64,000 nucleotides of DNA from Streptomyces sp. 1222.5 (GCF_900105245.1 NZ_FNSZ01000001.1:5206001-5270000); one strand, 5' to 3'; positions 25,264 to 33,959 are shown, numbered from the stretch's first letter. The notes: generated by a model not told the origin, from the letters alone. Translations and numbers: made by a program.

Positions 25264-27465
25264 TCAGCTCCTCACGAGGGTCGCGGCGGCGGGCGCGGGG
25301 ACGCGTTCCGCGAGCGGGATCACGGCGGGGAGCGCCTCGGGCGGCTCGCCGAGCAGCACCCGCCTGACGACCCGCTCCGCGGCGCGCCCGTCGTCGAACT
25401 CGCAGAACCGCTCCCGGAACGCGGCCCGCAGAGCCGTGGACTCCGGGCCCGCGTACGCACCGTCACGGAAGACGGCGGCCAGCTCCCCGGGTGTGCGGGC
25501 GACCGGTCCCGGCGGCTCGGCCATCAGGTCGAAGTAGACGCCCCGGGTCTCCCGGTAGACGTCCCAGTCCTCGGCGTACACGACGATCGGCCGGTCCAGG
25601 TTGGCGTAGTCGAACATGATCGACGAGTAGTCGGTGACCAGCGCGTCGGCGGCCAGGCACACGTCCTCCGAGGAGCGGTGCGCGGTGACGTCGATGATCC
25701 GGTCCGAGTTCCGGGGGCGGCCGCCGTCGTAGAAGTAGTGGGCGCGCAGCAGCACCACCACGTCCTCGCCGGCCGCCTCGCAGAACGCCTCCAGGTCCAG
25801 CCCGGTCTCGAAACCGGTGTGGTGGTCGCGGTGGGTCGGCGCGTACAGCACCGCCGTCCTGCCCTCCGGGATCCCCAGTTCCTTCCGGATCCGGATCACG
25901 TCCTCGGCGGTCGCCGTGCAGTACACGTCGTTGCGCGGGTAGCCGTACTCCAGCTGCTCGTAGCCGCCGGGGAAGGCGCGCTCCCACATCCGGGTGGAGT
26001 GCCGGTTGGACGACAGGTTGAAGTCCCAGCGGTCGACCCGGCCGAGCAGCTTGGTGAAACTGCCGGACTGCGCGGCCACCACCGGGTATGTCGACTGGTC
26101 CACGCCCATCTTCTTCAGCGGGGTGCCGTGCTGCGTCTGCAGATGCACGCTGCCGGGCCGCTTGACGACCCCCTCGGCGAAGTTGGCGTTGTTGACCAAG
26201 TACTTCGCCCGGGCCAGCACCTCCCAGGAGCGGTGGGAGCCGATCACCGCATACTCGACGTCCTTCGGTACGGCGTGCTCCTGACCCGCCTCGACCAGGA
26301 ACACCGAGCGGATGTGCGGGGCGAGTTCGCGGGCCTTGGCGTGGATGGCGGCCGGATTGCAGGCGTAGCCGCGGCCCCAGTAGGCGCAGTACACGGCGAG
26401 GCAGGGGTCCAGCGGGCGGCGCAGCTCGCGGGCGTAGCGCAGCCGGGTGCGCAGCATGCGCGGGCGGGGCAGGCGTTCGGCCGAGCGGGCGGCCGTCCGG
26501 TTGGCGCCGCGCAGGGCGCTGAAGGCGGTGTAGGCGCCCGTCGCCAGCAGCCGGTGCTGGACGCCCAGGCTGCCGCCCGGCGCGCGGTAACCGGCCGGCC
26601 GGTGCCGCCGGTAGAGGCGGCCCGCCCGGCGGAAGAACGCCCGGTGCCCGGAGGTCAGCCGCTCCGGACGGGACGCCGTCTTCAGCACCACCGCGAACAG
26701 CTGCTCGAACAGCGGCCCGGTCCGCTCGGCGGGCAGGGCGCGTTCGGCCGCCCGCGTCAGCACCAGGTCCACCTGGTCGAGCAGGGCGTGCTGGTGCGGT
26801 CCGGGCAGATTGAGCCGGCTGCCCTGCCGGCGCAGCCGGTGCCGTACGACGACCCGGCGCAGCACCGCGATCCGTCCGGCGGCGACCGTGGTCAGGCCGC
26901 CCCAGCCGAGATCGGTGAAGTGACTCTCGGGGAAGACGAGTTCGTGCGCGGTGAGGAAGCCGCGACGGTGGACGGCGCTCCACGCCGGCAGCTGGACGCC
27001 GGTCAGCCCGGGCAGCTCGGCGGGGGCGAAGGCGCCCTTCGGGGCCTTCGCGAGCAGCGGGGCGGCCGGGTTCGTCGGTTCGCCCTCCCACCACGGGGTC
27101 CGCTCGTGCTCGACGTACAGCACGTCCACCCCGCCGGCCTCGGTCAGACGCGCGTCGACGGCCTCCAGCGCGCCCGGCAGCAGCAGGTCGTCACCGTCGA
27201 GGAACAGCACGTAGGCGCCGGTGGCCGCACGCATCCCCGCGTTGCGCGCCCCGCTCAGGCCGGCGGACGGCGGCGAGTGCACCAGGGTCACCCGGGAGTC
27301 CCGGCCGGCGTACTCGGCGGCCACCTCCGCGGCGGGGGCGTCGGGCGCGTCGCAGACCGGGATCAGCTGGAGGTCGCCGAAGGACTGGCCGAGAACCGAG
27401 TCCAGCGCCTCGGACAGCCGGCCGGCGACCCCGTGGGACGGGACGATGATGCTGAAGCGGGGCAT
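25264..27465 (-). CDS. Bifunctional GT2-like / CDP-glycerol glycerophosphotransferase paralogue
   Basis: A 733-residue paralogue of its downstream neighbour. The N-terminal GT-A domain (FSIIVPSHGVAGRL) keeps FLDGDDLLLPG at residue 88, but the first acid motif reads PVCDAPDAPA where the other two have AVDDCSPD, so donor binding may differ. The C-terminal domain is complete: LQTQHGTPLKKMG with His446, YAPTHRDHH, RAHYFYDGG, and TDYSSIMFDYANLDRP. That domain most resembles the one at 11031-13271. ATG 27465 starts MPRFSIIVP; AGAAAGAACAGA upstream gives a weak ribosome site. Predicted role: adding a polyol phosphate, perhaps after priming by a sugar. Confidence 0.86.
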   Translation of the reverse strand: MPRFSIIVPSHGVAGRLSEALDSVLGQSFGDLQLIPVCDAPDAPAAEVAAEYAGRDSRVTLVHSPPSAGLSGARNAGMRAATGAYVLFLDGDDLLLPGALEAVDARLTEAGGVDVLYVEHERTPWWEGEPTNPAAPLLAKAPKGAFAPAELPGLTGVQLPAWSAVHRRGFLTAHELVFPESHFTDLGWGGLTTVAAGRIAVLRRVVVRHRLRRQGSRLNLPGPHQHALLDQVDLVLTRAAERALPAERTGPLFEQLFAVVLKTASRPERLTSGHRAFFRRAGRLYRRHRPAGYRAPGGSLGVQHRLLATGAYTAFSALRGANRTAARSAERLPRPRMLRTRLRYARELRRPLDPCLAVYCAYWGRGYACNPAAIHAKARELAPHIRSVFLVEAGQEHAVPKDVEYAVIGSHRSWEVLARAKYLVNNANFAEGVVKRPGSVHLQTQHGTPLKKMGVDQSTYPVVAAQSGSFTKLLGRVDRWDFNLSSNRHSTRMWERAFPGGYEQLEYGYPRNDVYCTATAEDVIRIRKELGIPEGRTAVLYAPTHRDHHTGFETGLDLEAFCEAAGEDVVVLLRAHYFYDGGRPRNSDRIIDVTAHRSSEDVCLAADALVTDYSSIMFDYANLDRPIVVYAEDWDVYRETRGVYFDLMAEPPGPVARTPGELAAVFRDGAYAGPESTALRAAFRERFCEFDDGRAAERVVRRVLLGEPPEALPAVIPLAERVPAPAAATLVRS

Positions 27466-27590
27466 TCTGTTCTTTCTGTCGTCTTGCGGACGCGGCCGGG
27501 CCGTCCCGCCGGACGCCAGCTGGACGGCCGGCTCGGCCGGGGCCGTGTCGAGCCGAGGGGCATGGGAACTCCCGGAAGGACCAACGGTGT

Positions 27591-29819
27591 TCAGTGGCTC
27601 TCGGTGACGGGAACGGGAGCGGAAGGTTGCGGCACGGTGGCCAGGGGGCTGCGTGCGCAGGCCGACGGCGCCGGCTTCCGCTCCGCGAGCGGAATCACCG
27701 GTGGCAGCTCCGTCTCGCCCAGCACCACCCGCCGGACGACCCGCTCGGCGGCGCGTCCGTCGTCGTACGGGCAGAAGCGCTCCCGGAACGCCGCCCGCAG
27801 CTGGGCCGAGCGCGAACCGCGCCAGTGGCCGGTCGCGAAGATGTCGATCAGCTCGTCCTCGGTGCGCGCCACCGCGCCGGGCGGGCACGCGTGCAGGTCG
27901 AAGTAGGTGCCGCGGACGGCCTCGTACGCCTCCAGGTCCGCGGTGTGCACCACGATCGGCCGGTCCAGGTTGGCGTAGTCGAACATGATCGACGAGTAGT
28001 CGGTCAGCAGCGCGTCCGAGGCGAGGCACAGGGACGCCACGTCCGGGTGGCCGCCGACGTCGATGATCCGGCTGCCCGTGCCGAGGGAGCCGCCGTGCGC
28101 CGGATGGGGGCGGGCGAGGACCACGAAGCGCGGGCCCAGTCGGCGCAGGATCCGCTCCAGGTCCAGGGGCGGGCGCTGGGTGCGGTGGTGGTCGCGGAAC
28201 GTCGGCGCGTACAGGATCGCGACCGCCCCCTCGGGGATGCCGAGCGACTCGCGCAGCCGGGTCACGTCCGCCGTCGTGGCCCGCTGAAGGACGTCGTTGC
28301 GCGGGGCGCCGTGCTCCAGGGTGGTGTAGCGGCCCGGGAAGACCCGCTCCCAGGTCAGGGTGGAGTGCCGGTTGCCGGACAGGACGTGGTCCCACCGGTC
28401 GACCTCCCGCAGCAGGTCCCGGAAGTCGGTGTCGCGGGCCGCCGCCGGGCGCTCCCGCAGGTCCAGGCCCATGTGCTTGAGGGGGGTGCCTCGCCGGGTC
28501 TGGACGACGACCTGGCCGCGGCGCTTGCGCAGCCCGCGGTCGAGACCGGTGTCGTGCACCAGGTACTTGGAGCGGGCCAGCGCCGTCCAGCAGGCCGCCG
28601 AGCCCGGGCGCAGCCGGCGCGGCCCCGGCGGCACCGCCTGCTGCTGCTCCGGATGGCCGATCCACGCCGTGCGGACGTGCGGCGCGTACGTCCGGAACGC
28701 CTCCTCCAGCGCACCGGGGTCACCGAGCCCGAAGGCCGCGGTGAACACCGCCCGGTCGGCGCGCAGCGGCAGCCGCAGCTGGACGCGGTAGTGCAGCCGC
28801 AGCGCGCGGCCCCGCAGGGCGCGGGCCTGTTTCACGGCCGCCTTCCCCGCACGGCGGCGGACCGCCGCGGCCAGCCGGAGCACACGGAACGTGCGGTGCA
28901 GGCCATGGCGGACGAGGGTGTGCCGCAGCCCGCCCCGCGGGCCCGGCACCCGGTAGCGGAGGTAGTGGGCGCGGGCCCGGCGCAGGAAGTCGCCGTGGCT
29001 GCCACGCGGCAGCCTGCCCCGCTTGGTGAACACCACGGCGTAGTGGTCGACCATCCGGCGGAACAACTCGGGCCGCCAGCGGGCGAGCTCGGGACGCTCG
29101 GCGACGAACGCGAACACCCGGTCGTACTGCTCGAAGAGGTCGAAGTGCTTGCGGCTGGTGGTGCCGAGGATGTTGCCCTGTCTGCGCTGCCGGTAGTGCA
29201 CGCACACCCGGTCCAGGGTGGCGATCGACTCCGCCGTCATCAGCACCGGGAAGGTCCAGGGGGTGTCCTCGTAGTAGCCCGGCGGGAACGCGAAGCCGTG
29301 CGCCTCGACGAACTCCCGCCGGTAGGCCTTGTTCCAGGCCACCATCAGCACCCGGAGCAGCCCCGGCCGGTCCTCCAGGCGGAACGGCGCCGGGCCCTCC
29401 TCGGTGAGCTGCGCGGACAGCTGGTTGCGGACCGTCCGGCCGTCCCAGTACGTGCGCGCGTAGTCGTAGACCAGGAGGTCCGGCTCCCCGGTCTCCTTGA
29501 TCCGGTCGGCCACCGCCCGCAGCGCGTCCGGAGTGAGCGTGTCGTCGCTGTCCAGGAAGACCAGGTAGTCGCCGCTCGCCTCGGCCATGCCCGCGTTCCG
29601 GGCGCGGCCGAGGCCCTGGTTCTCGGCGAGGTGCACCGGCTTCACCCGCGTGTCCCGGGCCGCGTACTCGTCGATGATCGCGCCGCAGGCGTCGGGCGAG
29701 CAGTCGTCCACGGCGATCACTTCGAGATCCGGATACGACTGCGAGAGCACCGAGTCCAGGCACTCGGACAGGTACGCCTGGACCTTGTACGCGGGGACGA
29801 TGACACTGAACCTGGGCAC
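27591..29819 (-). CDS. Bifunctional GT2 / glycerophosphotransferase paralogue with altered active-site motif
   Basis: A 742-residue paralogue. The GT-A domain is intact and very close to that at 23054-25258 (FSVIVPAYKVQAYL, AVDDCSPDACG, FLDSDDTLTPD, then GYYEDTPWTFPV and RQRRQGNIL). The C-terminal domain keeps YAPTFRDHH, ARPHP at 569 and TDYSSIMFDYANLDRP at 606, but the His-Gly-Thr step is VQTRRGTPLKHMG, with Arg442-Arg443 and no histidine. The transferase half may be inactive or have changed chemistry, while the sugar transferase half looks sound. It lies 125 bases upstream of the previous paralogue and ends with a Pro/Ser-rich tail. Confidence 0.85.
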   Translation of the reverse strand: MPRFSVIVPAYKVQAYLSECLDSVLSQSYPDLEVIAVDDCSPDACGAIIDEYAARDTRVKPVHLAENQGLGRARNAGMAEASGDYLVFLDSDDTLTPDALRAVADRIKETGEPDLLVYDYARTYWDGRTVRNQLSAQLTEEGPAPFRLEDRPGLLRVLMVAWNKAYRREFVEAHGFAFPPGYYEDTPWTFPVLMTAESIATLDRVCVHYRQRRQGNILGTTSRKHFDLFEQYDRVFAFVAERPELARWRPELFRRMVDHYAVVFTKRGRLPRGSHGDFLRRARAHYLRYRVPGPRGGLRHTLVRHGLHRTFRVLRLAAAVRRRAGKAAVKQARALRGRALRLHYRVQLRLPLRADRAVFTAAFGLGDPGALEEAFRTYAPHVRTAWIGHPEQQQAVPPGPRRLRPGSAACWTALARSKYLVHDTGLDRGLRKRRGQVVVQTRRGTPLKHMGLDLRERPAAARDTDFRDLLREVDRWDHVLSGNRHSTLTWERVFPGRYTTLEHGAPRNDVLQRATTADVTRLRESLGIPEGAVAILYAPTFRDHHRTQRPPLDLERILRRLGPRFVVLARPHPAHGGSLGTGSRIIDVGGHPDVASLCLASDALLTDYSSIMFDYANLDRPIVVHTADLEAYEAVRGTYFDLHACPPGAVARTEDELIDIFATGHWRGSRSAQLRAAFRERFCPYDDGRAAERVVRRVVLGETELPPVIPLAERKPAPSACARSPLATVPQPSAPVPVTESH

Positions 29820-29924
29820 TGGACATCCATGGGTCGGTCGGCGCGGGCGTTCTGCCCGGGAACGGCCGATGGAGTGAATTGGTTACGGCCCGTACGGCAT
29901 GTGGGCTACATCAGGTGAACGCGA

Positions 29925-29952
29925 AGGGGCGGGCGCCCGAAGTCCCGCCCCT
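29925..29952 (-). terminator. Hairpin after the sugar ABC operon
   Basis: A 9-bp stem (AGGGGCGGG at 29925-29933 with CCCGCCCCT at 29944-29952) with a 10-base loop lies 45 bases beyond the stop codon of the last permease gene, on the minus-strand side. It separates the sugar importer from the glycopolymer genes. Confidence 0.55.
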
Positions 29953-29996
29953 CGCCGGACGGCCGTTGCGTGACCCCTCGGGCGGCCCCGGCGCGG

Positions 29997-30908
29997 CTAC
30001 TTGACCGCGCCCGCCATCACGCCCGACACGAACTGCCGCTGGAACGCGAAGAACACGGCCAGCGGGATGACCATCGAGATGAAGGCGCCGGGCGCCAGCA
30101 CGTCGATGTTGTTGCCGAACTGCCGTACCTGCGTCTGCAGGGCGACCGTGATCGGCTGTGTGCCCGACTTGGTGAACACCAGCGCGACCAGCATGTCGTT
30201 CCACACCCACAGGAACTGGAAGATGCCGAGACTCGCGATCGCCGGCCCGCCCAGCGGCATCACCACCCTTGCGAACAGCCGCAGTTCACCGGCGCCGTCC
30301 AGCCGGGCCGCCTCCAGCAGCTCCCGCGGGATCTCCGCGAAGAAGTTCCGCAGCAGGAACACCGCGAACGGCAGACCGAAGCCGACGTGGAACAGGATCA
30401 CCCCGAGGATCGTCCCGAACAGGCCGATCTTCCCGAACAGTTCGGCGATCGGGATCAACGCCACCTGCACGGGCACCACCAGCAGGCTGACCACGCCGAG
30501 GAACCACCAGTCCCGGCCCGGGAACTCCATCCACGCGAACGCGTAGCCCGCGAGGGAGCCGATCACGACGACCAGGACGGTCGCCGGCACGGTGATCAGC
30601 ACGGTGTTGACCAGGGAGCCGGTGATGTCGCCGTTCTCCAGCAGCTTCTGGTAGCTGTCCACGGTGAGCTGGGACGGCTCGGAGAACACCTTCCACCAGC
30701 CGCTCGCGCTCATGTCCTCCGGTGAGCGCAGCGAGGAGACCAGCAGACCGATGGTCGGCACCAGCCAGAACAGGCCCACGAGGATCAGGAACACCCGGAC
30801 GACCCCGCCGCTCAGCCTCCCGGCGATCCGCGCCCCGAGCGACTGCCTGCCCTTCACCGCCGTGTCCGCCCGCGACACCTTTCCCACGCTCCCGGCGGTC
30901 GCCGTCAT
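29997..30908 (-). CDS. Carbohydrate ABC transporter permease, MalG-type
   Basis: A 303-residue inner-membrane permease with six helices (FLILVGLFWLVPTIGLLV first) and the cytoplasmic coupling motif ELLEAARLDGAGELRLFARVVMPLGGP, the EAA loop that docks the ATPase. It pairs with the permease at 31000-32343 and the binding protein at 32351-33730. No ATPase gene is in the operon; Streptomyces sugar importers commonly share the MsiK ATPase. Its ATG at 30908 overlaps the stop of a duplicated copy of the upstream gene's end (ATGA), so translation is coupled to that remnant. Confidence 0.92.
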   Translation of the reverse strand: MTATAGSVGKVSRADTAVKGRQSLGARIAGRLSGGVVRVFLILVGLFWLVPTIGLLVSSLRSPEDMSASGWWKVFSEPSQLTVDSYQKLLENGDITGSLVNTVLITVPATVLVVVIGSLAGYAFAWMEFPGRDWWFLGVVSLLVVPVQVALIPIAELFGKIGLFGTILGVILFHVGFGLPFAVFLLRNFFAEIPRELLEAARLDGAGELRLFARVVMPLGGPAIASLGIFQFLWVWNDMLVALVFTKSGTQPITVALQTQVRQFGNNIDVLAPGAFISMVIPLAVFFAFQRQFVSGVMAGAVK

Positions 30909-31036
30909 CGCCTGACCTCCCGCCGCAGCCGACGAATGTTGCTGTGCCGTCCCGGGGGACGACCCCCGGACCCCCGGCCGCCCTGGGGCGCGCGCCGGTT
31001 CATCGCCTGACCTCCCGCCGCAGCCGACGGATGTTG
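30905..31036. repeat. 36-bp direct repeat flanking a GC-rich insert between two permease genes
   Basis: The 36 bases at 30906-30941 recur at 31001-31036 with one change. Read on the minus strand they encode the last residues of the upstream permease (NIRRLRREVRR plus stop), and in both copies the stop overlaps an ATG. The 59 bases between them hold a G/C palindromic segment (CCGGGGGTCC...GTCCCCCGGG). Together they form a 32-codon open frame, beginning MNRRAPQGG, that leads from the true stop of the first permease to the start of the second. Confidence 0.85.
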
Positions 31037-32343
31037 AACAGCATCACCGGGATCACCAGCAGCAGCAGGAACACCGCGATCGCGCTCGCGATGCCCGGCT
31101 GGCCCTCCGCGAAGCCCTTGCGGTACAGCTCCAGGGCCAGCACGTTCGCGTCGTCCTGGGAGGAGCCCGGCGCGATGATGTAGACGAGGTCGAACACCTT
31201 GAGCACGTTGATCATCAGCGTGACGACCACCACCGCCAGGACCGGTGCGAGCAGCGGCACGGTGACCTTGCGGAACACCTGCCACTCGTTGGCGCCGTCC
31301 ACGCGCGCGGCCTCCAGCAACTCCCGGGGCACACCCGCGAGCCCGGCCGCGATCAGCACCATCGCGAAGCCCGCCCACATCCACACGTACGACCCGATGA
31401 CGGCCGGGGTGACCAGGGCCGGGCCGAGCCAGTCGACACCGTTGTACGGCTCCCTGAAGTTGCTCGCCGGGAGCCTCAGCAGCGCCCCGTCGGCCTTCGC
31501 GGGCAGCGTGAACGTGCCGTCGTCGGCCGCTTCGGCGGTGGCCACGACCTCGCCGTCCTTCACGGCCTCGATCCGCATGCCGGCGTAGCCCAGCTCGGAC
31601 GGGTCGGGGGCGCCCGGCTTCCCCACGCCCTTGCCGCGCGTGAAGTCCTGCCAGGTGGTCCCGGTGATCCTCGCCGGATCGGGCCGGGCGGCCACCGCCT
31701 TCTTCGCGTCGTCGGGCATCTGGTCGGGGGCGACGCCGACCAGCGGAAGCGTGACCGGCCGGCCCGTGTGCACGGGGGCCGTGGTGACGAAGCCGCCCTG
31801 GTCGGGCTTCAGCGGCGACTCGCGGCCCGGGTGCGCCCTGGGGAACGCCGACGACTGGGCGAAGGTGTCGTGGACCCCCACCCACACCGCGTTCGCGACC
31901 CCCTTGTCCGGGTCCTGGTCGTACACCAGCCGGAAGATGATCCCGGCCGCCAGCATGGAGATCGCCATCGGCATGAAGACGACCAGCTTGAACGCCGTTC
32001 CCCAGCGCACCCGTTCGGTCAGCACCGCGAAGACCAGACCGAGCGCGGTGGAGACGGCAGGCGCGAACACCACCCAGATGATGTTGTTCTTCAGCGCCGT
32101 ACGGATGCCGTCGTCCGTGAACAGCGCCTTGTAGTTGTCGACCCCGGCGAAGCCGTCGCCCGAGGCGTTGTAGAAGCTGCGGACGACCGAGTACCCGATC
32201 GGGTAGACCACGAGCGCGCCGAGCAGCACCAGGGCCGGCAGCAGGAAGAGGGCTGCCACCGTCCTGCGGGTGCCGGTCACGCTCTTGCGGCTCTTGGGTG
32301 CGGCGGGGCCCGGTGGGGCCCCGGCCGCCGCTGCCGACGTCAT
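31000..32343 (-). CDS. Carbohydrate ABC transporter permease, MalF-type, with large extracytoplasmic insert
   Basis: A 447-residue permease, about 140 residues longer than the usual 300. The membrane part is standard (helix LFLLPALVLLGALVVYPIGYSV; coupling loop ELLEAARVDGANEWQVFRKVTVPLLAP at about 341). Residues about 155-300 form a hydrophilic insert between two membrane helices. It contains GYAGMRIEAVKDGEVVATAEAADDGTFTLP, which looks like a small beta-sandwich (carboxypeptidase-regulatory or Ig-like). E. coli MalF also has a periplasmic insertion that contacts the binding protein, so a similar docking role is likely (inference). It starts at ATG 32343, with 7 bases to the binding-protein gene. 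Confidence 0.9.
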   Translation of the reverse strand: MTSAAAAGAPPGPAAPKSRKSVTGTRRTVAALFLLPALVLLGALVVYPIGYSVVRSFYNASGDGFAGVDNYKALFTDDGIRTALKNNIIWVVFAPAVSTALGLVFAVLTERVRWGTAFKLVVFMPMAISMLAAGIIFRLVYDQDPDKGVANAVWVGVHDTFAQSSAFPRAHPGRESPLKPDQGGFVTTAPVHTGRPVTLPLVGVAPDQMPDDAKKAVAARPDPARITGTTWQDFTRGKGVGKPGAPDPSELGYAGMRIEAVKDGEVVATAEAADDGTFTLPAKADGALLRLPASNFREPYNGVDWLGPALVTPAVIGSYVWMWAGFAMVLIAAGLAGVPRELLEAARVDGANEWQVFRKVTVPLLAPVLAVVVVTLMINVLKVFDLVYIIAPGSSQDDANVLALELYRKGFAEGQPGIASAIAVFLLLLVIPVMLFNIRRLRREVRR

Positions 32344-32350
32344 CGGCGGG

Positions 32351-33730
32351 TCAGCTCCCGTTCCCGTAGGCCGCCGCCGCGTCCTTCTCCAGCTTCGCCT
32401 GCGTGCCCGCCACGTCCTTCGGGTTCTTCAGGAAGTCCTGCAGGTCCTTCCACTCGCCCTTGCCCGGGGTGCCGCCGAACGCCTGCGGAGCCTGGTCGGA
32501 CATGTCGAAGCGGAAGTCGTCACCGGACGCGATCAGCGCCTTGGCGATCGTCTGCTGCACCGGGTTCGGGTACGCCGAGTCCGGCACGTTCTTGTTCGGC
32601 GAGAGGTAGCCGCCCAGCTTGGCCTGGATGGTCGCCGCGTCCGGGGAGGCCAGGAAGGTGGCCAGTGCCTGCGCCGCCTTGGAGTCCTTCAGGATCACCG
32701 CCGCGTCACCGCCGGAGACCACCGGCGCGGACGAGCCCACCGCCGGGAACGGGAACACCTTCGCGTCCGTGCCCACCTTCGCCTTGGTGTCACCGATGTT
32801 GACCTGCGCGAAGTCGCCCTCGTAGACCATCGCGGCCTTCGGCTGGTCGCCGCCGGTGAAGGTCTGCGTCACGGACGCCGGGAACTCGGTCTGCAGCGCG
32901 CCGTCGGCACCGCCCGCCACGAAGTCCTTCTTGCCCCAGATCTGGGCGAGCGTGGTCAGGGCCTGCTTCACCGAGGGATCGGTCCACTTGATCTTGTGCT
33001 GGGCGAGCTGGTCGTACTTCTCCGGCCCGGCCTGGGAGAGGTAGACGTTCTCGAACCAGTCCGTCAGCGTCCAGCCGTCGGCACCGCCCACCGAGAACGG
33101 GGTGACACCGGAGTCGTACACCGCCTGCGCGGCCGTCAGCAGGTCCTGCCAGGTCTTCGGCTCCTTGGCGCCCGCGTTGTCGAAGGCCTTGGCGTTGTAC
33201 CAGATCAGCGACTTGTTCGCGGCCTTGAAGTAGACGCCGTACTGCTTGCCGTCGACCTTGCCGATGTCCTGCCAGCCCTGTGAGTAGTTCTTCTGCAACT
33301 CCTTGAGCGCGTCCGCCCCGAGGGGCTTGGCCCATTTCTTCTCCACGGCCTGCTTGATCGCGCCGGGCTGCGGGAGCATCGCCACGTCCGGCGGCTGACC
33401 GCCCGCGATCTTCGAACCGAGGAAGTTGATGATCGGGTCCTGCGCGGGCACGAACGTGACCTTCGCGCCGGTGCGTTTCTCGAACTCCGCGAGGACCTTC
33501 TTGAAGTTCGCCTGTTCGGTACCGGTCCAGACGGCGGCGACCTCCAGGTTCGCGCCGTCCAGCTTCGGCAGGGTGACGGTGGAGCCGGTGGCCCCGCCGC
33601 TCTCGCCGCCGTCGTCCTTCTTCTTGTCGTCACCGCCGGAGCAGGCGGTGAGCGCCAGCGCTCCCGCGAGCAGAGCGGCGAGCGCGGTGGCGGCCCGGTG
33701 TGTCCGGATGGAGCTGCTCTTGCTGTGCAT
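32351..33730 (-). CDS. Sugar ABC transporter substrate-binding lipoprotein
   Basis: This is the extracytoplasmic solute-binding protein of the importer, anchored by a lipid. A signal peptide (ATALAALLAGALALTAC) ends in the lipobox LTAC, followed by a Gly/Ser/Asp-rich linker. The mature part is a type 1 family (MalE/UgpB-like) protein: NLEVAAVWTGTEQANFKKVL at the front, PPDVAMLPQPG and YGVYFKAANKSLIWYN in the middle. ATG 33730 is preferred because GGGGAAG lies at good spacing; GTG 33733 directly before it is possible. First gene of the three-gene operon. The sugar cannot be predicted with confidence. Confidence 0.93.
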   Translation of the reverse strand: MHSKSSSIRTHRAATALAALLAGALALTACSGGDDKKKDDGGESGGATGSTVTLPKLDGANLEVAAVWTGTEQANFKKVLAEFEKRTGAKVTFVPAQDPIINFLGSKIAGGQPPDVAMLPQPGAIKQAVEKKWAKPLGADALKELQKNYSQGWQDIGKVDGKQYGVYFKAANKSLIWYNAKAFDNAGAKEPKTWQDLLTAAQAVYDSGVTPFSVGGADGWTLTDWFENVYLSQAGPEKYDQLAQHKIKWTDPSVKQALTTLAQIWGKKDFVAGGADGALQTEFPASVTQTFTGGDQPKAAMVYEGDFAQVNIGDTKAKVGTDAKVFPFPAVGSSAPVVSGGDAAVILKDSKAAQALATFLASPDAATIQAKLGGYLSPNKNVPDSAYPNPVQQTIAKALIASGDDFRFDMSDQAPQAFGGTPGKGEWKDLQDFLKNPKDVAGTQAKLEKDAAAAYGNGS

Positions 33731-33733
33731 CAC

Positions 33734-33959
33734 TTCCCCGTTCGTCGTTCTCCGTTGAACGTCGTTCGAAGTCGCTGAACATCAGAACTCTGTCCCGTGC
33801 GCTCCGGTGTACGCCGCGCCGCTGAAGGCGGGCAAGAGCGCCTGCGGTGTCGAGCACGGCATCGTGACCGGCTCGTGACCGGGGGTGTATGCGTGCCCCC
33901 GTACCGGCCGTCCATGCGTGCCGGTTTCCGGCCGGCATCGGCCGCCGCGGGGGAGGGGG
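33734..33959. promoter_or_regulatory. Promoter/operator region of the sugar ABC operon
   Basis: This 226-base gap upstream of the lipoprotein gene contains alternating GTTC and GAAC words. They include the perfect palindrome GAACG-T-CGTTC at 33757-33767 and TTCGAA next to it. A LacI- or ROK-type repressor site is likely for a sugar operon, but no regulator gene is adjacent. The far part next to the FHA/ATPase gene end shows nothing clear. Confidence 0.35.

Noticed and set aside
23054..29819. A non-ribosomal peptide or polyketide cluster, suggested by the large genes.
   Set aside because: All three are GT2/glycerophosphotransferase fusions; no carrier protein, condensation or ketosynthase motifs are present.
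30905..31003. A real 32-residue gene (MNRRAPQGG...) between the two permease genes.
   Set aside because: Its end copies the C-terminus of the upstream permease and the rest is a GC-rich palindromic insert; it is better explained as an insertion/duplication scar.
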